DNA of 64,000 nucleotides from the NCBI RefSeq assembly GCF_014649735.1, contig NZ_BMTP01000009.1, positions 62,001 to 126,000 of the forward strand, written 5' to 3'. The stretch's first letter is position 1. The number at the start of each line of letters is the position of its first letter. Position numbers and translations under genes: made by a program. Positions 44,187 to 52,762 of the stretch are shown here, piece after piece. Source of the stretch: Streptomyces lavendofoliae (GTDB taxonomy: Bacteria; Actinomycetota; Actinomycetes; Streptomycetales; Streptomycetaceae). The notes beneath the pieces were generated by a model. The model was not told the origin of the DNA, searched no databases, and saw nothing but the letters and a program-made list of their open reading frames with translations.

Positions 44187-45919
44187 CGGCGGGCCGGGTC
44201 CTCCCCGAGGGGCGGCGCTTCCTGCTGCGGCGCAGGCGCGACGTACTGCGCCTCGCCGCCTGGTCGTTGCTGGAGTCCGCCCACACCTTCCTCGGCGGCT
44301 ACGGCGTCGCCCGGGCCCTCGACGACGGCTTCCTCGCCGGGCGTACCGGAACCGGCCTGCTCTGGCTGGCGGTGGCCGCCGCCGGGGCGCTCCTCGGCGG
44401 GCTCGCCGTACGGGGGGTGTTCACCGGACTGGCGGGCCTGGTCGAACCGCTGCGGGACGGCCTCGTCCGCCGTGCCGTGGCGCACGCACTCACGGCGGCG
44501 GTCGCCGATCCGGCGCGCGCCGAGCGCGCGGCGGGAAGCACGGCCGTCTCCCGGCTCACCCACCAGACCGAGATCGCCCGCGACAGCTTCGCCGGACTCG
44601 TCCTGACCGCCCGTTCCTTCGTGTTCACCGCCCTCGGGGCACTGGTCGGCATGGCCTCGCTGGAGCCCGCGCTGACGCTCGTCGTGCTGCCGCCGCTGCT
44701 GCTCGGACTGGCCGTGTTCCTCGCCACCCTCGCCCCCATGGCCGCCGTGCAGCGGGCCTTCCTCGACGCCGACGAGGCCCTGTCGGCCCAGGTCGGAGCG
44801 GTCGGCGCCGGGCTGCGGGACGTGGCCGCGTGCGGCGGCGAGCGGCACGTCGCCGCCGAGGCGGGGCGGCTCGTGGACGCCGAGGCCCGGCTCTCCCGCC
44901 GCCTGGCCCGCTGGGCGGCCGTCCGCACGCTCGCCCTGGGCGCGGCGGGCCGGCTGCCCGTCGTCGCCCTGCTGGTGGCCACCCCGTGGCTGCTGCGCGA
45001 GGGGGTCACCGCGGGCGCGCTGCTCGGCGCCCTCACCTATCTCGTACAGGCCCTGCTGCCGGCGCTGGACGCGCTGATGACCGCGCTGGGCGCGGCGGGC
45101 ACGCGACTGCTGGTGGTCCTGGAGCGCTTCACCGACCCGCCGGCCGACGCCCCGGTGCCCGCGACGCGGGCCCCCCGGTCGCCGGTGTCCGCGACCCCGG
45201 CGGAGGACCGTCCCGCACCCGCCGGCCCCGGCGCCGGGCAGCCGGCCGCCGAACTGCGCGGCGTCAGCTTCGCCTACGGCCCCGGCGCGCGCCCGGTGCT
45301 GGACGGACTCGACCTGGTCGTCGGGCCGGGGGAGCACCTCGCCGTCGTGGGGCCGAGCGGCATCGGCAAGTCCACCCTGACCGCCCTCCTCGCGGGGCTC
45401 GTCGCCCCGACCGGGGGCACGGTCACCGTGCCGGGCGCCCCCGCCCTGCTGCCGCAGCAGGCGTACGTCTTCACCGGCACCGTCCTGGACAACCTCCGCT
45501 ACCTCCACCCCGGCGCCACCCCCGACGAGGTGCGGCGGGCGGTGGACGCCCTGGGACTCGGGCCGCTCGTCCGCAGGCTCGGCGGCCCGGACGCGGTGAT
45601 CGACCCGGGCCGGCTGTCGCAGGGCGAACGGCAACGTCTCGCGCTCGGCCGCGCCTACCTGTCGCCCGCCCCGCTCCTGCTCCTGGACGAGGCGACGTGC
45701 CACCTCGACCCCGACACGGAGGAACGGGCCGAGCGCGCGCTCGCCGCCCGGCCCGGCGCCCTGGTCGTCGTCGCCCACCGCATCTCGTCCGCCGTGCGGG
45801 CGGACCGGGTCCTGGTGCTGGACGGCGACCGCGCCCAGTGCGCCCCGCACGACGAACTGCTCGCGCGTTCGGCCCTCTACCGGGACCTCGCCGGGCTGTG
45901 GCAGCCCGACGCGGCCTGA
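44183..45919 (+). CDS. ramB: ABC exporter subunit RamB (TMD-NBD fusion)
   Basis: A 578-residue half-transporter: membrane domain at ~20-310 (LLWLAVAAAGALLGGLAVRG, ALTLVVLPPLLLGLAVFLAT) and nucleotide domain at ~350-575 with Walker A VVGPSGIGKSTLTALL, signature LSQGERQRLALGRAY, Walker B LLLLDEATCHLD and VVAHRISS. The signature has Gln instead of the second Gly. It most likely pairs with RamA to form a heterodimeric exporter for the SapB-like peptide. GTG 44183 overlaps the ramA stop (GTGA) and is preceded by GGAGGAG. Confidence 0.94.
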   Translation: MTAGRVLPEGRRFLLRRRRDVLRLAAWSLLESAHTFLGGYGVARALDDGFLAGRTGTGLLWLAVAAAGALLGGLAVRGVFTGLAGLVEPLRDGLVRRAVAHALTAAVADPARAERAAGSTAVSRLTHQTEIARDSFAGLVLTARSFVFTALGALVGMASLEPALTLVVLPPLLLGLAVFLATLAPMAAVQRAFLDADEALSAQVGAVGAGLRDVAACGGERHVAAEAGRLVDAEARLSRRLARWAAVRTLALGAAGRLPVVALLVATPWLLREGVTAGALLGALTYLVQALLPALDALMTALGAAGTRLLVVLERFTDPPADAPVPATRAPRSPVSATPAEDRPAPAGPGAGQPAAELRGVSFAYGPGARPVLDGLDLVVGPGEHLAVVGPSGIGKSTLTALLAGLVAPTGGTVTVPGAPALLPQQAYVFTGTVLDNLRYLHPGATPDEVRRAVDALGLGPLVRRLGGPDAVIDPGRLSQGERQRLALGRAYLSPAPLLLLDEATCHLDPDTEERAERALAARPGALVVVAHRISSAVRADRVLVLDGDRAQCAPHDELLARSALYRDLAGLWQPDAA

Positions 45920-45950
45920 CCCGCCCGGCCCGCCACAGCCGTCCGGCCCC

Positions 45951-46559
45951 CTACACCCACCCGGCGCACTGCGATATCCGGATCGCGTCTATCCGGTTGC
46001 GCGCGCCCACCTTCCGGGTGGCCGACGCCATGTAGTTGCGCACCGTCCCGTTCGACAGGTGCAGGCCCCGCGCTATCTCCGCGATGGACTCCCCCTCCGC
46101 CGCCCGGGCCAGCACGCTCAGCTCCCGCGCGGTCAGCGGCATCCTGGACGCCTCCAGAAAACCGAAGGCGAGCGACTCGTCCACGAACCGCTCGCCCTCC
46201 GCCACCTTGCGGATGCCCCGCACCAGGCGGTGCGGCGAACCGTGCTTGTCCACGTAGCCCAGCGCCCGCGCCTCGAACGCCCGGCGCAGCGCCCCCGGCC
46301 GCCCCGCCGACGCCAGCACCAGCAGCGCCGTACCGGCGCCCAGCAGCTCCCGGTCCGCGTCCGCCCCGCCGTCCAGCAGCCCAGCCGCGCCCGGACAGTC
46401 GAGGTCGACCACGCACACGTCCGGCCGTAACGCCCCGACGTGCCTCGCCGCCGAGCGCCACCCGGCCGAGAACACGTCGAACGCCCCCTCCGATTTCAAC
46501 AGCGCCACGAGCGCCGATCTCAGCAGACTGACGCTGTGCAGAACAAGCACCTTCGTCAC
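45951..46559 (-). CDS. ramR: Response-regulator-like activator RamR
   Basis: A 202-residue NarL/LuxR-type regulator. The receiver part (1-120) keeps Asp52 (VCVVDLDCPG) and a Lys in GYVDKHGSP, but the acidic pair normally near residues 8-9 reads His-Ser (VLVLHSVSLL), so conventional Mg-dependent phosphorylation is doubtful. The DNA-binding domain is at ~138-200 (LTARELSVLARAAEGESIAE, IARGLHLSNGTVRNYMASAT). RamR of S. coelicolor activates ramC and sapB production. No histidine kinase gene is adjacent. GTG 46559 has GGGAGGGG upstream. It converges on ramB across 31 bp. Confidence 0.93.
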   Translation of the reverse strand: MTKVLVLHSVSLLRSALVALLKSEGAFDVFSAGWRSAARHVGALRPDVCVVDLDCPGAAGLLDGGADADRELLGAGTALLVLASAGRPGALRRAFEARALGYVDKHGSPHRLVRGIRKVAEGERFVDESLAFGFLEASRMPLTARELSVLARAAEGESIAEIARGLHLSNGTVRNYMASATRKVGARNRIDAIRISQCAGWV

Positions 46560-46908
46560 GTTCCATCCCCTCCCTGGGATCCCCCCCGGCCGAGCACGCC
46601 GGGTTGCCGTTCGGCCACCCATGCGGCTTCCCCGAGCGGCGCGGCTGGAACATTGCCCTGAGGTACGCGCGGGGCGCACACCCAGCGCCCCAAGCGCCCC
46701 TTGCGCTACCGTGCGCGCACGAGTGCATCCTCTGAGTGTTCCCCGCACGTTGACGAGGGACGGACAGTGGCCGGGCGGCACCCGGTTGCCGGCCGGACGG
46801 GCGGCGCGCCACCACGCGGTCGGCGGCGGTCGCGTGGTGGCAGGCGGCGCGTCGCCGGAAAATGGCGGGGTATGCGGTGGTCCTCCGTACGACGAGGAGG
46901 GTGGACCC
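46560..46908. other. Intergenic region upstream of ramR and the DUF6098 gene
   Basis: About 350 bp between divergent genes. It holds the ramR promoter side (no clear -10), a TTGACG at about 46751, and a perfect inverted repeat CCACCACGCG (46809-46818) / CGCGTGGTGG (46831-46840) with a 12-base spacer, 69 bp before the DUF6098 start. No reading frame of natural composition is present. Confidence 0.45.
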
Positions 46909-47379
46909 ATGACGTACACGACCGACCGGCCCGTGACCCCGGAGGGCGAGACCGAGCTGCCCACGGTGCGCTCCCTGCGGGAGCTGGGCGATCTCGTGGA
47001 GCGCCGGGGACCGCTCTACGTCCGCTGGTCACGGGGCCCGGCCCGCGACCTGGACGCGAGCCGCAGCGTCGACGAGCTCACGGGCATCCCCATGCCGGGC
47101 CTGTCGGCGAACCCGCTCCAGGTGGAGTCGTGGTGGGGCGACCGCTCCCTGCGCCTGTGGGTCGCGCGCCGGCTGTACGACTACTGCCACCTGCGACGCG
47201 ACCGGGACGGTGACGTACGTCCCTGGACACTGCGCGGGCGCGAGGTCGGCCGCGGCCCCGACAACGAACCGCTGGTGTGCGACATCGAACCGGTCAGCTG
47301 GATCGACCTGGCCGTCATCGAGGAGGCGCAGGACGAGGTGGCCCGTCAGCGCCGCCCCTGGGGCCCCATGCGCCGCTGA
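46909..47379 (+). CDS. DUF6098 family protein
   Basis: A 156-residue soluble protein with the conserved pattern LYVRWSRGPARDLDA, DELTGIPMPGLSANPLQVES, WWGDRSLRLWVARRLYDYCH and TLRGREVGRGPDNEPLV, which I recognise as DUF6098 of Streptomyces. Rich in Trp and Arg; no signal or membrane segment. Function unknown. GAGGAGGG precedes ATG 46909 at good spacing. It is not part of the ram transcript. Confidence 0.83.
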   Translation: MTYTTDRPVTPEGETELPTVRSLRELGDLVERRGPLYVRWSRGPARDLDASRSVDELTGIPMPGLSANPLQVESWWGDRSLRLWVARRLYDYCHLRRDRDGDVRPWTLRGREVGRGPDNEPLVCDIEPVSWIDLAVIEEAQDEVARQRRPWGPMRR

Positions 47380-47510
47380 CCACCCGCCCGGACCGCCGGA
47401 GGGGCGCTCGCCCGCACCCGGCGGCCTCCTCCCCCACCCCCGGCTCCCGGCCCGCTTCCGCTCCGGGACCTTCCGCCCCACGCCGACCCCCTCCCACCAG
47501 TGACCAAGGT

Positions 47511-47543
47511 CCCGTCTGCCGGTCGGCATCCGGGGCAGACGGG
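47511..47543 (+). terminator. Hairpin between DUF6098 and APC permease genes
   Basis: CCCGTCTGCC and GGCAGACGGG pair perfectly around a 13-base loop. It ends 5 bp before the permease ATG (47549), where no Shine-Dalgarno sequence is visible, so it may be a terminator for the upstream gene or a hairpin controlling translation of the permease. Confidence 0.5.
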
Positions 47544-47548
47544 CCCTC

Positions 47549-48868
47549 ATGTCGACAGCGAACGATCAGCCGCTCAAGCGCGCGCTCACCACCCCTCTCC
47601 TGTACTTCTTCATCCTCGGTGACGTCCTCGGCGCCGGCGTGTACGTCCTGATCGGCCAGGTCGCCGCCGACTCCGGGGGCGCCGTCTGGGTGCCGCTCGC
47701 CGCCGCCCTCGCCCTGGCCATGCTGACGGCGGCCTCCTACGCCGAGCTCGCCACCAAATACCCGCGAGCCGGTGGCGCCTCCCACTACGCCACCCGCGCC
47801 TACGGCCCGTTCGCCGGCTTCCTGGCCGGTTTCTGCATGCTCGCCGCCGGGATCGTCTCCGTCGGCGCGCTCGCCCGGGGCTTCGCCGGGGACTACCTGA
47901 CGGCCTTCGTCACCCTCCCCGTCGCCCTGGTCGCGGTGGTCTTCCTGGCCGCCCTCGCCCTGCTCAACGCCCGCGGCATCCAGGAGTCCACCCGCGCCAA
48001 CGTGGTGGCCACCCTCGTCGAGCTGGGCGGGCTGGCGATCGTCGTCGTCCTGGGCGCCTGGCTGCTGCTGCGGGGCGAGGGCGACCCCGACCGGCTCACC
48101 CGGCTCGGCACCGCCGAGCACGGCGCCGCCGCCGCCGTGCTGAGCGGCGCGGTCCTCGCGTACTACTCCTTCGTGGGCTTCGAGACCTCGGTCAACGTCG
48201 CCGAGGAGACCCGCGACCCCCGGCGCTCCTACCCGCGCGCCCTGTTCGGCGCGCTCGCCACGGCCGGCGCGGTGTACGTCCTGGTGGGCCTGGCCGCCTC
48301 CGCCGCCGTGCCGACCGGGACGCTGGCCGCCTCCAGCGGTCCCCTGCTGGAGGTGGTGAAGGCGGCGGGCGGCGTACCGGTCTGGCTGTTCAGCGCGATC
48401 GCGCTGGTCGCCGTCGCGAACGGCGCCCTGCTGACCGGCATCATGTCCTCCCGGCTCGCCTACGGCATGGCCCGTGACGGGCTGCTGCCCGCCGCCCTGA
48501 CGAAGGTGCTGCCGGGCCGCCGCACCCCGTGGGCCGCCATCGCGCTCACCACGGCCCTGTCGATGGTGCTGGCCCTCACGGGCAGCGTCGCCACCCTCGC
48601 CTCCACCCTGGTGCTGCTGCTCCTGGTGGTGTTCTTCATGGTCAACACCGCCGTGCTCGTCCTGCGCCGCGACCCGGGCGTCCCCGGGCACTTCCGGGCG
48701 CCGACCGTCCTCCCGGTCCTCGGCGCCGCCTCCTGCGTGCTGCTCGCCACCCAGGTCGAGCCGGAGGTCTGGCTGCGCGGACTGATCGTCCTGGGCGTCG
48801 GCCTGGTCCTCGCCGCGGTGGCCGCCGCCCGGCGCGACGGGGAGCGGACACCCGCCCGGACCCGGTGA
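47549..48868 (+). CDS. APC family amino acid permease
   Basis: A 439-residue permease with about 12 hydrophobic segments. Segment 1 carries the substrate/ion motif [18 protein letters not shown], and [20 protein letters not shown] is the conserved loop after the second segment; [20 protein letters not shown] is the typical cytoplasmic motif before segment 7. The C terminus is short and Arg-rich. Likely amino acid or polyamine uptake or exchange. Start ATG 47549 lacks a visible ribosome site; a hairpin ends immediately before it. Confidence 0.92.
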   Translation: MSTANDQPLKRALTTPLLYFFILGDVLGAGVYVLIGQVAADSGGAVWVPLAAALALAMLTAASYAELATKYPRAGGASHYATRAYGPFAGFLAGFCMLAAGIVSVGALARGFAGDYLTAFVTLPVALVAVVFLAALALLNARGIQESTRANVVATLVELGGLAIVVVLGAWLLLRGEGDPDRLTRLGTAEHGAAAAVLSGAVLAYYSFVGFETSVNVAEETRDPRRSYPRALFGALATAGAVYVLVGLAASAAVPTGTLAASSGPLLEVVKAAGGVPVWLFSAIALVAVANGALLTGIMSSRLAYGMARDGLLPAALTKVLPGRRTPWAAIALTTALSMVLALTGSVATLASTLVLLLLVVFFMVNTAVLVLRRDPGVPGHFRAPTVLPVLGAASCVLLATQVEPEVWLRGLIVLGVGLVLAAVAAARRDGERTPARTR

Positions 48869-48973
48869 CGTGTGGGCCGTCCGCGGTACCGCGCGGCGCG
48901 GCGGCTTGCCGCGGCCCCCGGACGGGGGTGCCCTGGCCCTGCGTGCCCACACCTGAGGCCCCGGGAGTACCAG

Positions 48974-49372
48974 ATGTCCCTCCGCGCCACCGCCGCAGCA
49001 GCCGTCCTCCTCGCGCTCGCCGCGGCCGTCCCCGTCCACGCCGACACCCAGGAGCCCGTCCTCGACGGGGAGACCGGGCTCTTCCTCACCGTCTCGGGCG
49101 GTGACGAGAGCTGGATCCGCGGCGTACGGCTGCGCTGCTCGCCCCGCCCCAGCGGCCCGCACCCCGACGCCGAGGGGGCGTGCGCGGCCCTGGACGCGGC
49201 GCACGGGAACCCCGACCGGCTCGTCACCGACCCGCACCCGTGCACCAAGAGGTTCGACCCCGTCACCGCCCGTGCGGTCGGGGAATGGCGCGGCCTGCGG
49301 ATGGACTGGCGCAAGACGTACCCGAACGTCTGCGTGCTGGACACCGCGACGGGACCGCTCTTCCGGTTCTGA
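48974..49372 (+). CDS. Secreted subtilisin-inhibitor-like (SSI) protein
   Basis: A 132-residue precursor: signal peptide 1-~23 (LRATAAAAVLLALAAAVPVHA), then an SSI fold. Four Cys (55, 70, 90, 120) match the two disulfides of SSI in spacing. The reactive loop HPCTKRFDPVT places Lys92 at P1 and Arg93 at P1' by alignment to SSI (where Met73-Val74 follow Cys71 by two), predicting inhibition of trypsin-like more than subtilisin-like proteases. TYPNVCVLDTATGPLFRF ends the protein as in SSI. ATG 48974. These inhibitors act in extracellular protease control during development. Confidence 0.92.
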   Translation: MSLRATAAAAVLLALAAAVPVHADTQEPVLDGETGLFLTVSGGDESWIRGVRLRCSPRPSGPHPDAEGACAALDAAHGNPDRLVTDPHPCTKRFDPVTARAVGEWRGLRMDWRKTYPNVCVLDTATGPLFRF

Positions 49373-49403
49373 GGGCTCCCGGCCGGCGGCTCGGCCTGCC
49401 CGG

Positions 49404-49562
49404 TCACGAGTCCCGGGTCGCCGCCATCCCGATGGTCACCAGTCCCAGCACCACCCAGCCGAACCACAGCCAGCCGTTGCTGCCGAGCGCCACCGTGTAC
49501 GCCGTGGTCACCACCAGCGCCCCGATGGTCAGCCCGCTCATCGTCTTCGTGGAACCGGACAT
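49404..49562 (-). CDS. Small membrane protein, 52 residues
   Basis: This short gene reads MSGSTKTMSGLTIGALVVTT, then AYTVALGSNGWLWFGWVVLG and LVTIGMAATRDS: two hydrophobic segments separated by GSNGW. Minus-strand AGGAGGA precedes ATG 49562 at ideal spacing (the sequence around 49568-49574), and the frame has natural hydrophobic composition, so it is very likely real. I do not recognise a named family; it looks like small uncharacterised membrane proteins common in Streptomyces. The rest of the gap to CtaG (49563-49734) holds no gene. Confidence 0.8.
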   Translation of the reverse strand: MSGSTKTMSGLTIGALVVTTAYTVALGSNGWLWFGWVVLGLVTIGMAATRDS

Positions 49563-49734
49563 GCGCGTCCTCCTCATGGCGGCCGTACCGCCATGGTCGC
49601 CCCGGAGGGGGGCCCGGCGCTACTGCCCCGGCGTCACCGGCCCTACGGGCCCGCCCGGCCGGCCCGCCCGGCCGGCCGGTCCTGCGAGCCCGGGCGGCGC
49701 ACCCGGCGCCACCGCCCCGGCGCGCGGCCCGGTG

Positions 49735-50697
49735 CTACCGCCCGCGCGCCTGGAGGGAGGCGAGGTAGGCGTTGTACGCCTCCAGTTCCTTGTCCCCGTC
49801 CCGGTCGGCCGCCCTGTCCGTGCGCACCGCCTGACGCTGCTCGGACCGGTACCACTGGTAGACCAGCGCGATCAGCACCAGCACCGACGGGATCTCGCTG
49901 AACGCCCAGGCGATGCCGCCCGCCGCGTTCTGGTCGTCGAGGGCGTCGATGCCGAGCGAGGCCGGCGGGTTCGCGTACACCTTGACCATCGGCTCCGTCG
50001 CCATCATCAGCGCGATGCCGAAGAAGGCGTGGAACGGCATGCCCGCGAACAGCTCCAGCATCCGCATCACGTAGCCGGGCCGGTGCGGCCCGGGGTCCAC
50101 GCCCATGATCGGCCAGAAGAACACCAGCCCGACCGCGAGGAAGTGCACCATCATCGCGATGTGCCCCGGCCGGGAGCTCATCAGGAAGTCGAACAGCGGC
50201 GTGAAGTACAGCGCGTACAGACTCGCGATGAACAGCGGGATCGTGAACACCGGGTGCGTGATGATCCGCATGTAGCGGCTGTGCAGCAGCGCCAGCAGCA
50301 GCTCGCGCGGCCCCTTGGCGCCACGCCGGGGCGCGACCGGGAGGGCGCGCAGCGCCAGCGTCACCGGGGCGCCGAGCAGCAGCAGGATCGGCGAGAGCAT
50401 GCTGACGACCATGTGCTGGACCATGTGCACGCTGAACATGACCATGCCGTAGTCGTTCAGCGCGGTGCACATCACCAGCGCGATGCTGAGCACCCCGACC
50501 GTGAAGAACACCGTCCGGCCGGCCGGCCAGGCGTCCCCGCGCCGGCGCAGCCGCGCCACGCCCCATCCGTACAGACCGAGGGCCACCAGACAGCCGGTGA
50601 GGAAGAAGAGGTCCGGCGAGAACTCCAGGGCCCGCCCCAGGGTGAACGGCGGCAGATCCATGGGCATGTCGTGCGTGCCGTGCCCGCTGTGATCCAT
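49735..50697 (-). CDS. CtaG/caa3-type cytochrome c oxidase assembly factor
   Basis: A 320-residue membrane protein with about seven hydrophobic segments and the caa3_CtaG pattern: FSVHMVQHMVVSMLSPILLL, LGAPVTLALRAL, MMVHFLAVGLVFFWPIMGVD, and FHAFFGIALMMA. The N terminus MDHSGHGTHDMPMD is His/Met-rich, suitable for copper. It probably helps copper loading or assembly of oxidase at the membrane. ATG 50697. It lies after pfkA on the same strand but a hairpin (50756-50787) separates them. Confidence 0.92.
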   Translation of the reverse strand: MDHSGHGTHDMPMDLPPFTLGRALEFSPDLFFLTGCLVALGLYGWGVARLRRRGDAWPAGRTVFFTVGVLSIALVMCTALNDYGMVMFSVHMVQHMVVSMLSPILLLLGAPVTLALRALPVAPRRGAKGPRELLLALLHSRYMRIITHPVFTIPLFIASLYALYFTPLFDFLMSSRPGHIAMMVHFLAVGLVFFWPIMGVDPGPHRPGYVMRMLELFAGMPFHAFFGIALMMATEPMVKVYANPPASLGIDALDDQNAAGGIAWAFSEIPSVLVLIALVYQWYRSEQRQAVRTDRAADRDGDKELEAYNAYLASLQARGR

Positions 50698-50755
50698 CCG
50701 CCGGCTCCTGACTCGTTTCGTGCTGGGTTGTCCGCTTGCGGGGTCCAGACTAGAA

Positions 50756-50787
50756 CCGCCCCCGATCGCGGCTGCGACCGGGGGCGG
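50756..50787 (-). terminator. Hairpin terminator after pfkA
   Basis: CCGCCCCCG and CGGGGGCGG form a perfect 9-bp stem, with an inner TCGC/GCGA stem. It lies 36 bp beyond the pfkA stop (minus strand). Confidence 0.7.
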
Positions 50788-50822
50788 GTGGTCCCGAGCG
50801 GGACGAGATCACGACACGGGCG

Positions 50823-51848
50823 TCACAGGACGGTCTCCGCCTCGTCGTACCGCTCCGCCGGCACGGTCTTCAGCGTCTCCACGGCCTGGGCCAGCGGCAC
50901 CATCACGATGTCCGTGCCGCGCAGGGCGGTCAGCATGCCGAATTCGCCCCGGTGCGCGGCCTCCACCGCGTGCCAGCCGAACCGCGTCGCCAGCACCCGG
51001 TCGTACGCCGTCGGCGTCCCGCCCCGCTGGACGTGGCCGAGGATCACCGCACGGGCCTCCTTGCCGAGCCGGTGCTCCAGCTCGCCGGCCAGCTGCTGGG
51101 CAACGCCGGCGAACCGTTCGTGCCCGTAGATGTCCTTGCCGCCCTCGTTGAACTCCATGGAGCCCGCGCGCGGCTTGGCGCCCTCCGCCACCACGACGAT
51201 GGCGAACTTCTTGCCCGCCGCGAACCGCGCCCCGACCCGGGCCGTCAGCTCGTCGATGTCGAAGGGCCGCTCGGGCACGACGATCGCGTGCGCGCCGGCG
51301 GCCATGCCCGAGTGCAGCGCGATCCAGCCGGTGTGCCGGCCCATGACCTCGACGATCAGCACGCGCTGGTGGGACTCGGCGGTCGTCTTGAGCCGGTCGA
51401 GCGCCTCGGTGGCGACCCCGACGGCGGTGTCGAACCCGAAGGTGACGTCGGTCGACGCGATGTCGTTGTCGATGGTCTTCGGTACGCCGACAATGGGCAG
51501 CCCGGCCTGGGAGAGGAGGTTCGCCGCCTTGAGGGTGCCCTCGCCGCCGATCGGGATGATCGCGTCGAGGCCGAGGTCGGCGACGTGCCCCTTGGCGCGC
51601 TCGACGCCGTCGACGAGGTGCGCCGGCTGCACCCGGGAGGAGCCGAGGATGGTGCCGCCACGGGCCAGGATGCCGGCCACCGCGTCCAGGTCGAGCTTGC
51701 GGTAGTCGCACTCCAGGAGGCCCTTCCAACCGTCGTGGAAGCCGATGACCTCGTCGCCGTGGTCGACGACGGCGCGGTGCACGACGGAACGGATGACGGC
51801 GTTCAGACCGGGGCAGTCGCCGCCGGAGGTGAGCACACCAATGCGCAT
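50823..51848 (-). CDS. pfkA: ATP-dependent 6-phosphofructokinase
   Basis: A 341-residue PfkA. MRIGVLTSGGDCPGLNAVIR supplies the phosphate loop, PIGGEGTLKAANLL the nucleotide site (Gly at the position called 104), and GVPKTIDNDIASTD the catalytic TIDND with Lys at the position called 124. In this group Gly104/Lys124 goes with ATP use in Streptomyces, whereas Asp104 marks pyrophosphate enzymes. Start ATG 51848. Upstream a -10-like TAGGGT (minus strand 51918-51913) could drive it. Confidence 0.96.
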   Translation of the reverse strand: MRIGVLTSGGDCPGLNAVIRSVVHRAVVDHGDEVIGFHDGWKGLLECDYRKLDLDAVAGILARGGTILGSSRVQPAHLVDGVERAKGHVADLGLDAIIPIGGEGTLKAANLLSQAGLPIVGVPKTIDNDIASTDVTFGFDTAVGVATEALDRLKTTAESHQRVLIVEVMGRHTGWIALHSGMAAGAHAIVVPERPFDIDELTARVGARFAAGKKFAIVVVAEGAKPRAGSMEFNEGGKDIYGHERFAGVAQQLAGELEHRLGKEARAVILGHVQRGGTPTAYDRVLATRFGWHAVEAAHRGEFGMLTALRGTDIVMVPLAQAVETLKTVPAERYDEAETVL

Positions 51849-52016
51849 AGCCCGAGATACCTTTGCAACGTGGGCCGACTCCCGGACCACGTCGTCCGGT
51901 TGGATCCCCGCCACCCTACCGGCGTTGGGTGACGGGGCCGAAACGAGCGTCCGACTACTGGACGGTAGTCGTAGGAACCGACGAAACCGGGGACCGGAGG
52001 GTCGCCCGGTGTCCCG

Positions 52017-52745
52017 TCAGGCGGGCTGCGAGGCCGCCGCGATCCGCTCGGAGCGCAGCGCCTCGTACCACCGGTCGTCGGTCGGCGGCAGGGCGTTCAC
52101 ATCCAGGGCCAGCTTCAGCAGCAGGTCCGCGATCTGCGGATTGCGCGCCATGACCGGTCCGTGCATGTACGTCCCGAAAACGGTCTCGTTGAACGCGCCC
52201 TCGGTGCCGTCCCCGGTGCCGTTGCCGTTGCCGAACACCGTCCGGGCGAACGGCCGGGCCGTCGGGCCGAGGTGGGTGACGCCCTGGTGGTTCTCGAACC
52301 CGGTCAGCTGGGGCAGCCCCAGGCGCGGGTCGATGTCCGCCAGCACGTCACCGACGCAGCGGGCGCCCTCGCCGCGCGTCGAGACCACGTCGAGCAGGCC
52401 GAGACCCGGCTCCCGCTCGCCGAGGTCGTTGATGAACTCGTGGCCGAGGATCTGGTAACCGGCGCACACCGAGAAGATGATGGCCCCGTTCTCGGCCGCG
52501 CGGTTCAGACCGCCGTCGCGGCGCAGCCGCTCGGCCGCCAGCCGCTGCGGCCGGTCCTCACCGCCGCCGATCAGGTAGATGTCACCGGACGTCGGGATCG
52601 GCTGGTCGCTGCGGACGTCCACCCGCTGCACGTCCAGGCCGCGCTGACGCGCGCGCCGCTCCACCACCAGGGCGTTGCCCTGGTCTCCGTACGTACTGAG
52701 CAGGTCCGGGTAGACCCACACGAGACGCAGACTGCTGTCGCTCAT
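52017..52745 (-). CDS. gatD: Lipid II isoglutaminyl synthase glutaminase subunit GatD
   Basis: A 242-residue class I glutamine amidotransferase: LIGGGEDRPQRLAAERL, nucleophile Cys94 in IIFSVCAGYQILGHEF, and the His region NETVFGTYMHGPVMARNP. This sequence set is that of GatD, which feeds ammonia to MurT to amidate D-Glu of lipid II to D-isoglutamine in the cytoplasm. ATG 52745 has AGAAGGA at good spacing; ATG 52751 also exists. MurT is encoded 17 bp upstream, confirming the assignment. Confidence 0.95.
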   Translation of the reverse strand: MSDSSLRLVWVYPDLLSTYGDQGNALVVERRARQRGLDVQRVDVRSDQPIPTSGDIYLIGGGEDRPQRLAAERLRRDGGLNRAAENGAIIFSVCAGYQILGHEFINDLGEREPGLGLLDVVSTRGEGARCVGDVLADIDPRLGLPQLTGFENHQGVTHLGPTARPFARTVFGNGNGTGDGTEGAFNETVFGTYMHGPVMARNPQIADLLLKLALDVNALPPTDDRWYEALRSERIAAASQPA

Positions 52746-52762
52746 GCTCATCCTTCTCGGGG

